DNA of 40,107 nt from an uncultured Dorea sp. (lineage in GTDB: Bacteria > Bacillota > Clostridia > Lachnospirales > Lachnospiraceae). This document shows, one piece after another, positions 15,472 to 22,660 of this stretch (positions within the stretch are counted from its first letter, which is position 1; each line of letters starts with the position of its first letter). The notes under the pieces were generated by a model, which was given only the letters and a program-made list of their open reading frames with translations, was not told where the DNA came from and did no database searches. The position numbers were made by a program, and so were the translations under genes. Location of the stretch: positions 1 through 40,107 of the forward strand of contig CANSCI010000013.1 in NCBI GenBank assembly GCA_947645355.1, given 5' to 3'.

Positions 15472-16272
15472 TTACATTCCCAGCTGCTCCATAACCTTCT
15501 TTGTAATAGAAGCCACTAACTCATTGTCCGGAGTTCCCTGTGCGCCTGTGCAGCCGCCTGTACAGTTGTGGCAGCTCTCCTTGCCGCTTCTTGCATTCGG
15601 GCAGAGGTTTGCAGGATGCTTGCCCGGAAGTCCCATTTTCCTTCTGATCTCATATAATTTTGCGATCTGGTCTTTGTCGAACTCCTTCGGCCCGCCAAGC
15701 ATCTTGGACTTGTACAGAAGCTCTGCATAGAACTCAATGGACTCCATCTTGTGGTATGCGTTCAACAGATCCGGACCCCAGGACAGTGCGCCGTGGTTCT
15801 CGAGCAGCACCTGGTCAAAGTATGGCAGGTACTCTTCTACTGCATCCGGGATCTCCATAGTGGAAGGTGTGCCGTATTTTGCGATCGGAACACAGCCCAG
15901 CGCAATCACTGCCTCCGGCATGATCGGTGCGGTCAGCGGGATCCCTGCAATCGCAAAGGATGTCGCGTAGCTTGGATGAGCGTGTACTACCGCATTTACG
16001 TCCGGCCTCTTCTCATAGACGCGCATATGCATCTTAATCTCTGAGGACGGGCGGAAGCTGCCGTTTGCCTGAAGCACATTTCCCTTTGCATCTACTTTAC
16101 AGATATATTCCGGTGTCATAAAACCTTTACTTACACCTGTCGGTGTGCATAAGAATTCGTTGTCGTTTAATTTTACTGAAAAGTTACCGTCATTAGCTGC
16201 AACCATCCCTCTGTTGTAAACTCTTCTTCCGATCTCGCACATTAACTTTTTCAGTTCAAACTCATTTTGCAT
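15472..16272 (-). CDS. fucA: Class II aldolase, L-fuculose/rhamnulose-phosphate aldolase type, with C-terminal encapsulation peptide
   Basis: A 266-residue zinc aldolase of the class II aldolase/adducin fold. NDGNFSVK binds substrate phosphate, PSSEI holds the catalytic acid, and HAH in VVHAHPSYA plus His in LLENHG are zinc ligands. It would cleave L-fuculose 1-phosphate or L-rhamnulose 1-phosphate to dihydroxyacetone phosphate and lactaldehyde. The C terminus (NELVASITKKVMEQLG) is an encapsulation helix, a hallmark of GRM5-type loci. The linker is cysteine-rich: Cys224, Cys234, Cys237 and Cys241. The ribosome site is AAGGAGG. It follows an internal promoter region (16326-16390), so it heads a second transcription unit. 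Confidence 0.88.
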   Translation of the reverse strand: MQNEFELKKLMCEIGRRVYNRGMVAANDGNFSVKLNDNEFLCTPTGVSKGFMTPEYICKVDAKGNVLQANGSFRPSSEIKMHMRVYEKRPDVNAVVHAHPSYATSFAIAGIPLTAPIMPEAVIALGCVPIAKYGTPSTMEIPDAVEEYLPYFDQVLLENHGALSWGPDLLNAYHKMESIEFYAELLYKSKMLGGPKEFDKDQIAKLYEIRRKMGLPGKHPANLCPNARSGKESCHNCTGGCTGAQGTPDNELVASITKKVMEQLGM

Positions 16273-16325
16273 TTTTCATTCCTCCTTGTTTTTTCGACAA
16301 ATAAGGACACATTTGTCTGATTTCG

Positions 16326-16390
16326 TTGTTTCTATTTCGATATTAACACACAAAACCACATGCGTCAATATTGATACGTGTTGTTTCTAT
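16326..16390 (-). promoter_or_regulatory. Internal promoter with two ATAGAAACAA motifs ahead of the aldolase and shell genes
   Basis: On the minus strand TTGACG (16363-16368) is followed after 17 bp by TAATAT (16340-16345). The 10-mer ATAGAAACAA occurs just upstream of the -35 (16381-16390) and just downstream of the -10 (16326-16335), 55 bp apart. The same 10-mer occurs at 20741-20750 near the promoter of the first gene of the locus. This placement suits a repressor that loops or blocks the promoter; the DeoR protein of the locus is the likely ligand. Confidence 0.65.
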
Positions 16391-16414
16391 TGTCTTTCTC
16401 CCATTTCAAACGGG

Positions 16415-16900
16415 TCAGGACGTCTCTTCGATGTTGTTTTTGTTGGCTTCTTCCTCCCAGGGCATCACGTCGCCTTCCTCCCGGAGATACTCCAGCAGCT
16501 CTGGAACTCCTTCATTGGCTTTGGAATTCACAAAAAATATTTTTTTGCAGCCTGCAAGCTCCAGCCACCGCTTCGCGCGCTCCGGGTTCCCGCCTTTTAC
16601 ATCCACCTTTGTCACGATCCCGATCACCTCCCGGTTCGCCATAGGTGTGATATTGGGCGGGTACAAGGAATAAGGTTCTGTTGCCGAGAGCAGAAGCCCC
16701 ACCACATCCGCCTCATAAGAGTACAGCGCCAGCGCATAGCCAAGGGATTTGGTCTGGGCATATTCGCCCGGCGTGTCGATCACAACATCAAAATTGTTGA
16801 CATACTGGGTTTTGTGGTACTCGATCTTTTCTCCGCGAAGCGCCTGCGTAAGGGTAGTCTTCCCACATTCGCTTCTTCCCATTAATACGATCTTCTTCAT
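16415..16900 (-). CDS. pduV: EutP/PduV-like small GTPase
   Basis: A 161-residue GTPase of the EutP/PduV family. The P loop is GRSECGKTT (8-16), the G3 motif DTPGEY (43-48) and the G4 motif TKVD. PduV relatives have been linked to the outside of microcompartments and their movement or positioning. The start lies 2 bp after the PduU-like gene, so the two are coupled. The C terminus is acidic and has no obvious encapsulation helix. Confidence 0.88.
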   Translation of the reverse strand: MKKIVLMGRSECGKTTLTQALRGEKIEYHKTQYVNNFDVVIDTPGEYAQTKSLGYALALYSYEADVVGLLLSATEPYSLYPPNITPMANREVIGIVTKVDVKGGNPERAKRWLELAGCKKIFFVNSKANEGVPELLEYLREEGDVMPWEEEANKNNIEETS

Positions 16901-16902
16901 TG

Positions 16903-17277
16903 CTAAGTCCTTGTGATGCCGCAGACGGTGAATCCCATCTTCTCTTCCACATAATCAAGGATTGCCTTCAGGGAAGATTCCGTCTCCGATATGGTTCCGG
17001 TCACGATCAACGTCCCGCTGAAACGGTCTACAAACCCAAGCTCTACACCGGCCGACTTCACGGCAATATCTGCCGCGATCACCGCCGTCTCTGCCGGGCT
17101 GATGGTGACGATGCCGATGGCTGATTTGGAGTAATCAATGTTCGGGTTGAGTCCCAGCTTCTCATACAACTCCTCATCCGGGTTGGCGATCAGATGGGCG
17201 ATCGTGATCTGCTTTCCCGGAACCAGCTCCTGGATGATCCTGATCTTTCCGTTTTCGGATAATAGTTCTTCGTTCAT
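16903..17277 (-). CDS. pduU: PduU/EutS-like permuted BMC-H shell protein
   Basis: A 124-residue circularly permuted BMC protein: the segment IAHLIANPDEELYEKLG, which normally ends the domain, is found near the N terminus, and the domain body (IGIVTISPAETAVIAADIAVKSA) follows. This matches PduU/EutS, whose N-terminal strands form a small barrel capping the pore. The ATG at 17277 is used, 2 bp after the activase stop; the ribosome site GGAGGG overlaps the activase stop codon. A longer frame from 17298 would overlap the activase and lacks a site of its own. Confidence 0.9.
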   Translation of the reverse strand: MNEELLSENGKIRIIQELVPGKQITIAHLIANPDEELYEKLGLNPNIDYSKSAIGIVTISPAETAVIAADIAVKSAGVELGFVDRFSGTLIVTGTISETESSLKAILDYVEEKMGFTVCGITRT

Positions 17278-17279
17278 CC

Positions 17280-18074
17280 TTACCCTCCGATCTGGCAATC
17301 CAGGCCTGACGCCTCGATTGCCGCTTTCTTAAGCATTCTCATGTAGTCGTTGGACGGGGGCAGAATATCCTTCATCAGATATTCTCTGCCGAGCCCATCG
17401 TACTTGTCCTGCCCCAGCCTGTGGTACGGGAGAAGATGCATCCGCTTCACCCCCCGCAGTCCCGCTGCATATCTTGCAATAGACGTGATCTCGTCCTTTC
17501 TGTCGTTGAATCCCGGAATCACCGGCACGCGGATTACCAGGTCAGTCATGCCGGAATCTGCGATCTTCTTTGCATTCTCAAGCATCAGTTCATTGGAACG
17601 TCCTGTAAACTCCTTGTGCTTTCCGGGGTTCGTGTGCTTGATGTCCATCAGATACTGATCCAGGTGCGGGAGGATACTCTCGATCACCTCGTAGGGCGCA
17701 CATCCCATGCTCTCCATGGCAGTGTTGATTCCCCGCTCCTTGGCCGCCCGCAAAAGGTCTCTTGCAAACTCCGGCTGGCAGAGGCTCTCGCCCCCCGACA
17801 GGGTAAGTCCCCCGCCGGACCGCCGGTAGTACGGCCGGTCTTTCTCCACCACTTCCATCACCTTCCCGACGGTAGTGTCCTCTCCGATAATCTTCGGCTT
17901 CCCCTGCACCATCATAGTCTGGATCGCATATTCCTGTGATTCGGGATTGCAGCACCACCTGCACCGCAGCACACACCCCTTTAAAAACACGATCGTCCGT
18001 ATCCCTGTCCCGTCATGTATGGAAAATCTCTGTATATCGAAGATACGTCCCCGGGTTTTCATGTAATCCATCAT
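17280..18074 (-). CDS. Radical SAM glycyl radical enzyme activase
   Basis: A 264-residue activating enzyme. The radical SAM motif is C34-x3-C38-x2-C41 (CVLRCRWC), followed by the SAM-binding TLSGGES near residue 91. It generates the glycyl radical on the neighbouring dehydratase using SAM and one electron. Many activases of glycerol and choline enzymes are about 300 residues and carry an extra ferredoxin-like insert with two CxxCxxCxxxC motifs after the radical motif; none is visible here, so it resembles the compact pyruvate formate-lyase activase type. It starts 17 bp after the dehydratase stop. ATG at 18074 or 18071 is possible. Confidence 0.95.
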   Translation of the reverse strand: MMDYMKTRGRIFDIQRFSIHDGTGIRTIVFLKGCVLRCRWCCNPESQEYAIQTMMVQGKPKIIGEDTTVGKVMEVVEKDRPYYRRSGGGLTLSGGESLCQPEFARDLLRAAKERGINTAMESMGCAPYEVIESILPHLDQYLMDIKHTNPGKHKEFTGRSNELMLENAKKIADSGMTDLVIRVPVIPGFNDRKDEITSIARYAAGLRGVKRMHLLPYHRLGQDKYDGLGREYLMKDILPPSNDYMRMLKKAAIEASGLDCQIGG

Positions 18075-18091
18075 ATTCTACCTTTCTTCTG

Positions 18092-20623
18092 CTAAAATCC
18101 CTGCTCCGTACGGTTGATAATATCGTCCTGGAGGGATCTTGACAATGTTGTAAACAGCGCACTGTACCCTGCCACACGTACCACAAGGTGCTTGTACTGC
18201 TCCGGATGCTTCTGTGCATCCAACAGCGTCTCCCTGCTGACAACATTAAACTGCATATGGCTTCCCTTCTGGTCGAAGTAAGAGCGGATCAGTGCCACAA
18301 AATTCTCAAGCCCCTTCCTGCCGCTTAACGCCGACGGGTGGAATTTCTGGTTAAACAGCGTCCCGTTGGATGCAATATAATGATCCAGCTTTGAGACCGA
18401 GTTTGCCGCTGCCGTCGGACCGTGTACGTCCTTGCCTGCCGACGGGGAAACTCCGTCCGCCACCGGCGTGCGGGCCAGTCTTCCGTCCGGCGTAGCACCT
18501 GTCTGCGCCCCCAGAGGTACATTTGCAGATACCGGGTAAAGGCCTGCCTGATACATACCGCCTCTTGGATTTTTGAACGATTCCAGCGGCCTGGTGTAAG
18601 TATAAGCCACATCTCTTGCAAAGGCATCCACCTCCGCAATGTCATTGCCGAACTTCGGCACTTCCTCAATGAGTTCCAGAAGCTTCTCGCCGTTTGCCTG
18701 GATCTCGGGAGTCTCTGCCGCTGCCTTCACAGCCTTTAAGATCGCCGCGATCTCTGCTTCCCCGACTGGTTTTCCGGCTGCCTTTAGCTGCTCTGCGATC
18801 TGGACAGTCAGGTCGGAAATCGTTGCCGGGTCAAGGCCTTTGCCGTAATTGGTGAGAAGTGCCTCTTTATATTCTGCCATGGAAACCTTGCGTTCTTCAT
18901 ATACAAGCTTCTTGACAGCATACAAAGAATCTGCCATATTGGCAACCCCGAAGCCCTGCGGGCCGGTAAAATTGTAGACCGCTCCGCCTTCCTGCACAGA
19001 TTTGCCGCGCCGGATACAGTCCTCCACTATACAAGATAAGAACGGAAGCGGGCACCTCTCTGCGTGCGCTACGTCAATGGCATTGTCTGCATTTACCAGA
19101 AGGCTGATATTGTAGTTCATCTGCTTCTTGTACGCATCATAGAACTCCTCAAATGTCTTCATCTCTTCCACATTTCCGGTCTTTATGCTGATCTGCTCTC
19201 CCCGGTCGACGCCGTTAGAGAATACCAGTTCCAGCGGACGGCACATATTGAAGAAGGCAGCGTCGTGCCATCCTTCTGTCTTTCCTGCTTTCTGCGGCTC
19301 CACGCATCCGATGATATTATATTCCCTTGCCTCTGCCAGCGTAAGCCCCCTGCTCACCAGAGACGGGATGATCACCTCATCGTTATAGTAAGCCGGAAGT
19401 CCGATTCCGGTGCGGGTAAGCTCTGCCGCTTTAATGAGGAATTCATGAGGCGAACCGTTCCACACACGAATAGAAAATGACGGCTGTGGAAGCATGACAT
19501 GCATGGAAGCCTGGATGCACATAAAGGACAGGTCGTTGGTCACATCGATCCCTTCCTTGTTCTGTCCGCCCGCGATCAGATTCTGGAACAGGCTGTAGCC
19601 TGCAAATCCTTCTGCGGAAGCCGCGTCACGGCACTTGTTCAGGTCATTTAATTTCACCCAGATACAATCCATCAGCTCCTGTGCGAATTCTCTTGTAAGC
19701 CTTCCTTCGTCCAGATCCTTTTTATAGTAAGGATACATATACTGGTCAAACCGCCCCGGCGAGATGGAATGTCCGCTGGATTCGATCTGAAGAAGCTGCT
19801 GGACGAACCAGAAGGACTGGCACGCCTCGTAGAAGCCGGATGCCCCTTTCGCCGGAACACGGCGGCAGTTCTCTGCGATGCGAAGAAGCTCTGCCTTCCT
19901 CTGTGTATTGCCGCACGTTCCTGCTTCCTCTTCTGCCAGCTCTGCATATCTGCGCGCATATGCGACGGCTGCCTTACAGCTGATAATCACTGCCTCCAGG
20001 AAGTGGGATTTCTTCACATAATCCCCGTCCCCCACATTACATTTTGCAAGTTCTGCCTCTGCCTCTTCTATGATTCCTTCATAACCCACTGCCAGCACCT
20101 TTTCATACTGGACGGTCACATGGCCTACGCCATTATAAAAGTAATTGCCCGGTGTAAAAATATTATGGTCGATTGCCCGGATCGCCTCCGGCGCCATGTA
20201 GGAAGTCGCAAGCTCGCTTGTAGTCTTGCCCTTCCAATACTTATGGACCTCTCTTAGATCCTGCTTAGCCTTCTCCGAAATGTAAAACGGGTCGGCACTT
20301 CTTGTCTCCACCGTCTCAAACTCGGACTCCAGCCATTCATACGAGAATTCCGGATACGTCTGGCATCCCCGCGGTGCGATCGTCGTACTGCCGACGATCA
20401 GTTCCTCGTCGCGGATAATGATCGGTATGTATTTTAGAATATGTTCAAATGCCTTGGCACGTCTTATGATCATCGGCTCACTCTCTGTGGCCTTATAAGA
20501 CTCTGTGATCAGAACTGCCCTCGCAGATTCGATCTCAGGCATCTTTGCAAACAAATGATCCACCAGCCTGCCGATCCTGTCCGTCTTTGGAATACTTTCA
20601 CTGTTGTAAGTATAAAGTCCCAT
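18092..20623 (-). CDS. Glycyl radical 1,2-propanediol dehydratase (B12-independent)
   Basis: An 843-residue glycyl radical enzyme. The thiyl-radical site is Cys440 in IIGCVEPQ with Glu442, His168 is in GVGHV, and the glycyl radical site is Gly819 in RVAGYSA near the C terminus. GCVE with the His and the length fit the diol dehydratase group; the Roseburia inulinivorans enzyme, from memory, has its key residues about two positions earlier. It converts 1,2-propanediol to propionaldehyde and water. The ATG at 20623 follows AAAGGAG by 6 nt; a longer frame from 20656 has no site. It is first in the locus, with the activase next. No separate encapsulation helix is obvious. Choline lyase and glycerol dehydratase are less likely given the aldolase in the locus. 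Confidence 0.93.
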   Translation of the reverse strand: MGLYTYNSESIPKTDRIGRLVDHLFAKMPEIESARAVLITESYKATESEPMIIRRAKAFEHILKYIPIIIRDEELIVGSTTIAPRGCQTYPEFSYEWLESEFETVETRSADPFYISEKAKQDLREVHKYWKGKTTSELATSYMAPEAIRAIDHNIFTPGNYFYNGVGHVTVQYEKVLAVGYEGIIEEAEAELAKCNVGDGDYVKKSHFLEAVIISCKAAVAYARRYAELAEEEAGTCGNTQRKAELLRIAENCRRVPAKGASGFYEACQSFWFVQQLLQIESSGHSISPGRFDQYMYPYYKKDLDEGRLTREFAQELMDCIWVKLNDLNKCRDAASAEGFAGYSLFQNLIAGGQNKEGIDVTNDLSFMCIQASMHVMLPQPSFSIRVWNGSPHEFLIKAAELTRTGIGLPAYYNDEVIIPSLVSRGLTLAEAREYNIIGCVEPQKAGKTEGWHDAAFFNMCRPLELVFSNGVDRGEQISIKTGNVEEMKTFEEFYDAYKKQMNYNISLLVNADNAIDVAHAERCPLPFLSCIVEDCIRRGKSVQEGGAVYNFTGPQGFGVANMADSLYAVKKLVYEERKVSMAEYKEALLTNYGKGLDPATISDLTVQIAEQLKAAGKPVGEAEIAAILKAVKAAAETPEIQANGEKLLELIEEVPKFGNDIAEVDAFARDVAYTYTRPLESFKNPRGGMYQAGLYPVSANVPLGAQTGATPDGRLARTPVADGVSPSAGKDVHGPTAAANSVSKLDHYIASNGTLFNQKFHPSALSGRKGLENFVALIRSYFDQKGSHMQFNVVSRETLLDAQKHPEQYKHLVVRVAGYSALFTTLSRSLQDDIINRTEQGF

Positions 20624-20679
20624 GTTTCTCCTTTCCTTCCAATATTCAATTTGCATTACATGAAGCTTTGCTGTCTTTT

Positions 20680-20750
20680 ATTATAAACCATAATCTCAAC
20701 AAATACAACATTTTTTAATGATAATATTTGTTGTTTTTGTTTGTTTCTAT
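20680..20750 (-). promoter_or_regulatory. Promoter and inverted-repeat operator of the microcompartment locus
   Basis: On the minus strand TTGTAT (20703-20708) lies 17 bp before a perfect TATAAT (20680-20685). The weak -35 lies next to and overlaps in part an inverted repeat with arms CAACAAATA (20697-20705) and TATTTGTTG (20725-20733). The 10-mer ATAGAAACAA at 20741-20750 is shared with the internal promoter at 16326-16390. The poor -35 and the repeats suggest tight regulation, probably by the locus DeoR protein. Confidence 0.7.
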
Positions 20751-20893
20751 GTGGTTTTTATTTTGTTATCTTATATTGTGAAATACGCAGCATGGACATA
20801 CAGGTATTTATACTTTATACATTTACTCATAACTTCATAGAATAAAAGGAGATCTCACCTTTTCTGGATCTACAGCGGACACATGAAAAAGAA

Positions 20894-20922
20894 TTGTCAA
20901 AAAAAAACATCCATGATATATT
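20894..20922 (+). promoter_or_regulatory. Promoter of the PHP phosphoesterase gene
   Basis: TTGTCA (20894-20899), 17 bp, then TATATT (20917-20922): five of six matches at each box. Transcription would start near 20929 and give a leader of about 155 nt before the ATG at 21084. Confidence 0.6.
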
Positions 20923-20961
20923 ATTGCTGTGGGAAATTAAAGAGCTCAAGGAAAAAAATTA

Positions 20962-21034
20962 CCGCCAGCTACTGCTAATAGCTGACGGCCAACCTCACAG
21001 CGGATTGTAACTTAGTCATTTTTGGGGAATCCGC
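20962..21034 (+). other. Structured 5' leader of the PHP gene, two hairpins
   Basis: The first hairpin pairs 20962-20971 with 20979-20988 (one mismatch, 7-nt loop). The second pairs GCGGATT (21000-21006) with AATCCGC (21028-21034) and is followed by TCTTTTG, so it could terminate weakly. A leader of this form may be an attenuator or an unrecognised riboswitch; I could not match it to a known class. Alternatively the second hairpin may only insulate the gene. The wider 20751-21083 stretch holds no other gene. Confidence 0.45.
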
Positions 21035-21083
21035 TCTTTTGTCTTCAAGCATTTTTATATACCAGAAAGGAGTCCCAGGGCCC

Positions 21084-21809
21084 ATGCCAAGATATCAGTT
21101 TGAATTTGATCCACATACACACTCAATTGCCAGCGGACACGCATCCTCAAGTACCATCACCGATATGGCCAAAAAGGCTGCTGCCGCGAACCTGAAAATG
21201 ATCGGCATTACCGACCACGGCCCTGCCACCCCTCACGCGGGGAAACCATCCTACTTCCGAAGTCTTGCCATGGCTCCGAGAACGCGTCTTGGAGTAGAGA
21301 CGTTCCTCGGCGTGGAACTAAATATACTGGATCAACAAGGAACGGTAGATCTTGATGCGGATATCCTGAAGAAACTGGACTATGCCGTCGCAAGCATGCA
21401 CCCCCAAACCTTCCGCCCAGGCACGAAAGAATCCAACACCGCTGCCTACATCAACGCCATGAAGAACCCCTATGTAAAGATCATCGGACACTGCGATGAT
21501 ACCAAATACCCGGCAGACTATGAAGCGCTTGCAAGAGCCGCCAAAGAATACCATGTGCTCCTGGAGATCAATAACAGTTCCTTAAGCCCTGACGGCTACC
21601 GGGGCAATACCAGGCCAAATGCCGCCGCCATCCTGAAATATTGTTCCCTCTTAAACCACCCGGTAGTGCTCTCAAGCGACAGCCACGGCACCGGCCATAT
21701 CGGTGATTTTCGCTATGCACTTGCTCTGATCGAAGAAACCGGCTTTCCACAGAGCCTGATTATGAACTACTCCCTGGACGCCTTCAAGGCATTGATTGCT
21801 ATCGGTTAA
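21084..21809 (+). CDS. PHP-domain phosphoesterase, YcdX-like
   Basis: A 241-residue stand-alone PHP-domain hydrolase. Metal-binding motifs appear in order: HTHS (10-13), ITDHG, GVELN, SMH, GHCD and SSDSHG. Such proteins are metal-dependent phosphatases or phosphodiesterases with poorly defined substrates. AAAGGAG lies 11 nt before the ATG at 21084; an in-frame upstream ATG at 21039 lacks a site. The only plus-strand gene between the microcompartment operon and the rpoN block, with a structured leader of its own. No terminator is evident in the 14 bp to the convergent parA. Confidence 0.88.
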   Translation: MPRYQFEFDPHTHSIASGHASSSTITDMAKKAAAANLKMIGITDHGPATPHAGKPSYFRSLAMAPRTRLGVETFLGVELNILDQQGTVDLDADILKKLDYAVASMHPQTFRPGTKESNTAAYINAMKNPYVKIIGHCDDTKYPADYEALARAAKEYHVLLEINNSSLSPDGYRGNTRPNAAAILKYCSLLNHPVVLSSDSHGTGHIGDFRYALALIEETGFPQSLIMNYSLDAFKALIAIG

Positions 21810-21823
21810 CAAAAATACGGCTG

Positions 21824-22621
21824 TCAGTCCCACCGGCACCTCTGTGCAATTTCCTTTGTCAGAGCCTCATATTCCTTTGCACTTCTACTGCTCTTCTTGT
21901 ATGCCATAATAGGCATATTATTGTCCTGGGACCACTCTACACTGCTGTCAACGCGGATGAAAGACTCAAATACTTCCACTCCTTCAAGCTCCCTCAGCGT
22001 GTCGAGAGTCTGCCGGAAATAATTCTTTCTCGCATCCACCTTCGTAATTACGATCCCCGACAGCCTCAGATCCGGGGCCACAGGCTTTACCTCCTCCAGA
22101 AATTCAAACAGATTCCCAAGTCCAAAAAGTCCCCACGGCGTGGCCTCCACCGGAATAATCAGCTCATCGCAGGCACAGAGCACATTCATCACCCATCCCC
22201 CAAGAGTAGGGGGCGAATCAATCAGTATGTAATCATAATTTCCCGACTCCCTGACTGTCTTCATACACTTTTTCAGAATCAGCTCCCGCTGCCACTTCGT
22301 AAATAATTCATATTCTATGGAGCTCATCAAGGTTGAGGACGGTATGAGGTCAATGCCTTCATAGGCCGTCGGCACAATATAATCTGCCAGATCCTTCTGC
22401 TGCTTCACCGCGTAGTAAAGATTTCTTTCTCCTCTGGCAAATTCCAGCACCTGCTCCTCCGAAAAATACGACAGTGAAAGGTTCAGCTGCATATCCCCGT
22501 CGATGAGCAGCACCCTCTTTCCAAGCTGAGCCAGCCCGTACCCTACATTCGCACAGGTGGTAGACTTGCCGCTTCCTCCTTTATTGTTCGCAAAACAGAT
22601 CACCCTGGTCTTTCCCATCAT
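21824..22621 (-). CDS. ParA/MinD-family ATPase, orphan
   Basis: A 265-residue deviant-Walker ATPase: Walker A NKGGSGKSTT near residue 12, DGDMQ, and Walker B YILIDSPP. Such proteins position plasmids, chromosomes, carboxysomes or other cargo on the nucleoid. No ParB, McdB-like or DNA-binding partner gene lies next to it. It follows rpoN by about 39 bp and may share its transcript. GGAGG lies 5 nt before the ATG at 22621 (and 8 nt before 22618). Because it is one gene away from a microcompartment locus, a role in compartment positioning is conceivable, but the linkage with rpoN argues for a more general job. Confidence 0.85.
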   Translation of the reverse strand: MMGKTRVICFANNKGGSGKSTTCANVGYGLAQLGKRVLLIDGDMQLNLSLSYFSEEQVLEFARGERNLYYAVKQQKDLADYIVPTAYEGIDLIPSSTLMSSIEYELFTKWQRELILKKCMKTVRESGNYDYILIDSPPTLGGWVMNVLCACDELIIPVEATPWGLFGLGNLFEFLEEVKPVAPDLRLSGIVITKVDARKNYFRQTLDTLRELEGVEVFESFIRVDSSVEWSQDNNMPIMAYKKSSRSAKEYEALTKEIAQRCRWD

Positions 22622-22660
22622 CCATGCCTCCATTTCCCTTCTGTATTTTTATACCTCGAT

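Noticed and set aside
18092-20623. Choline trimethylamine-lyase (CutC) or glycerol dehydratase
   Set aside because: GCVE site, the aldolase with an encapsulation tail and PduL/PduP context fit 1,2-propanediol; there is no choline-specific transporter or glycerol gene nearby.
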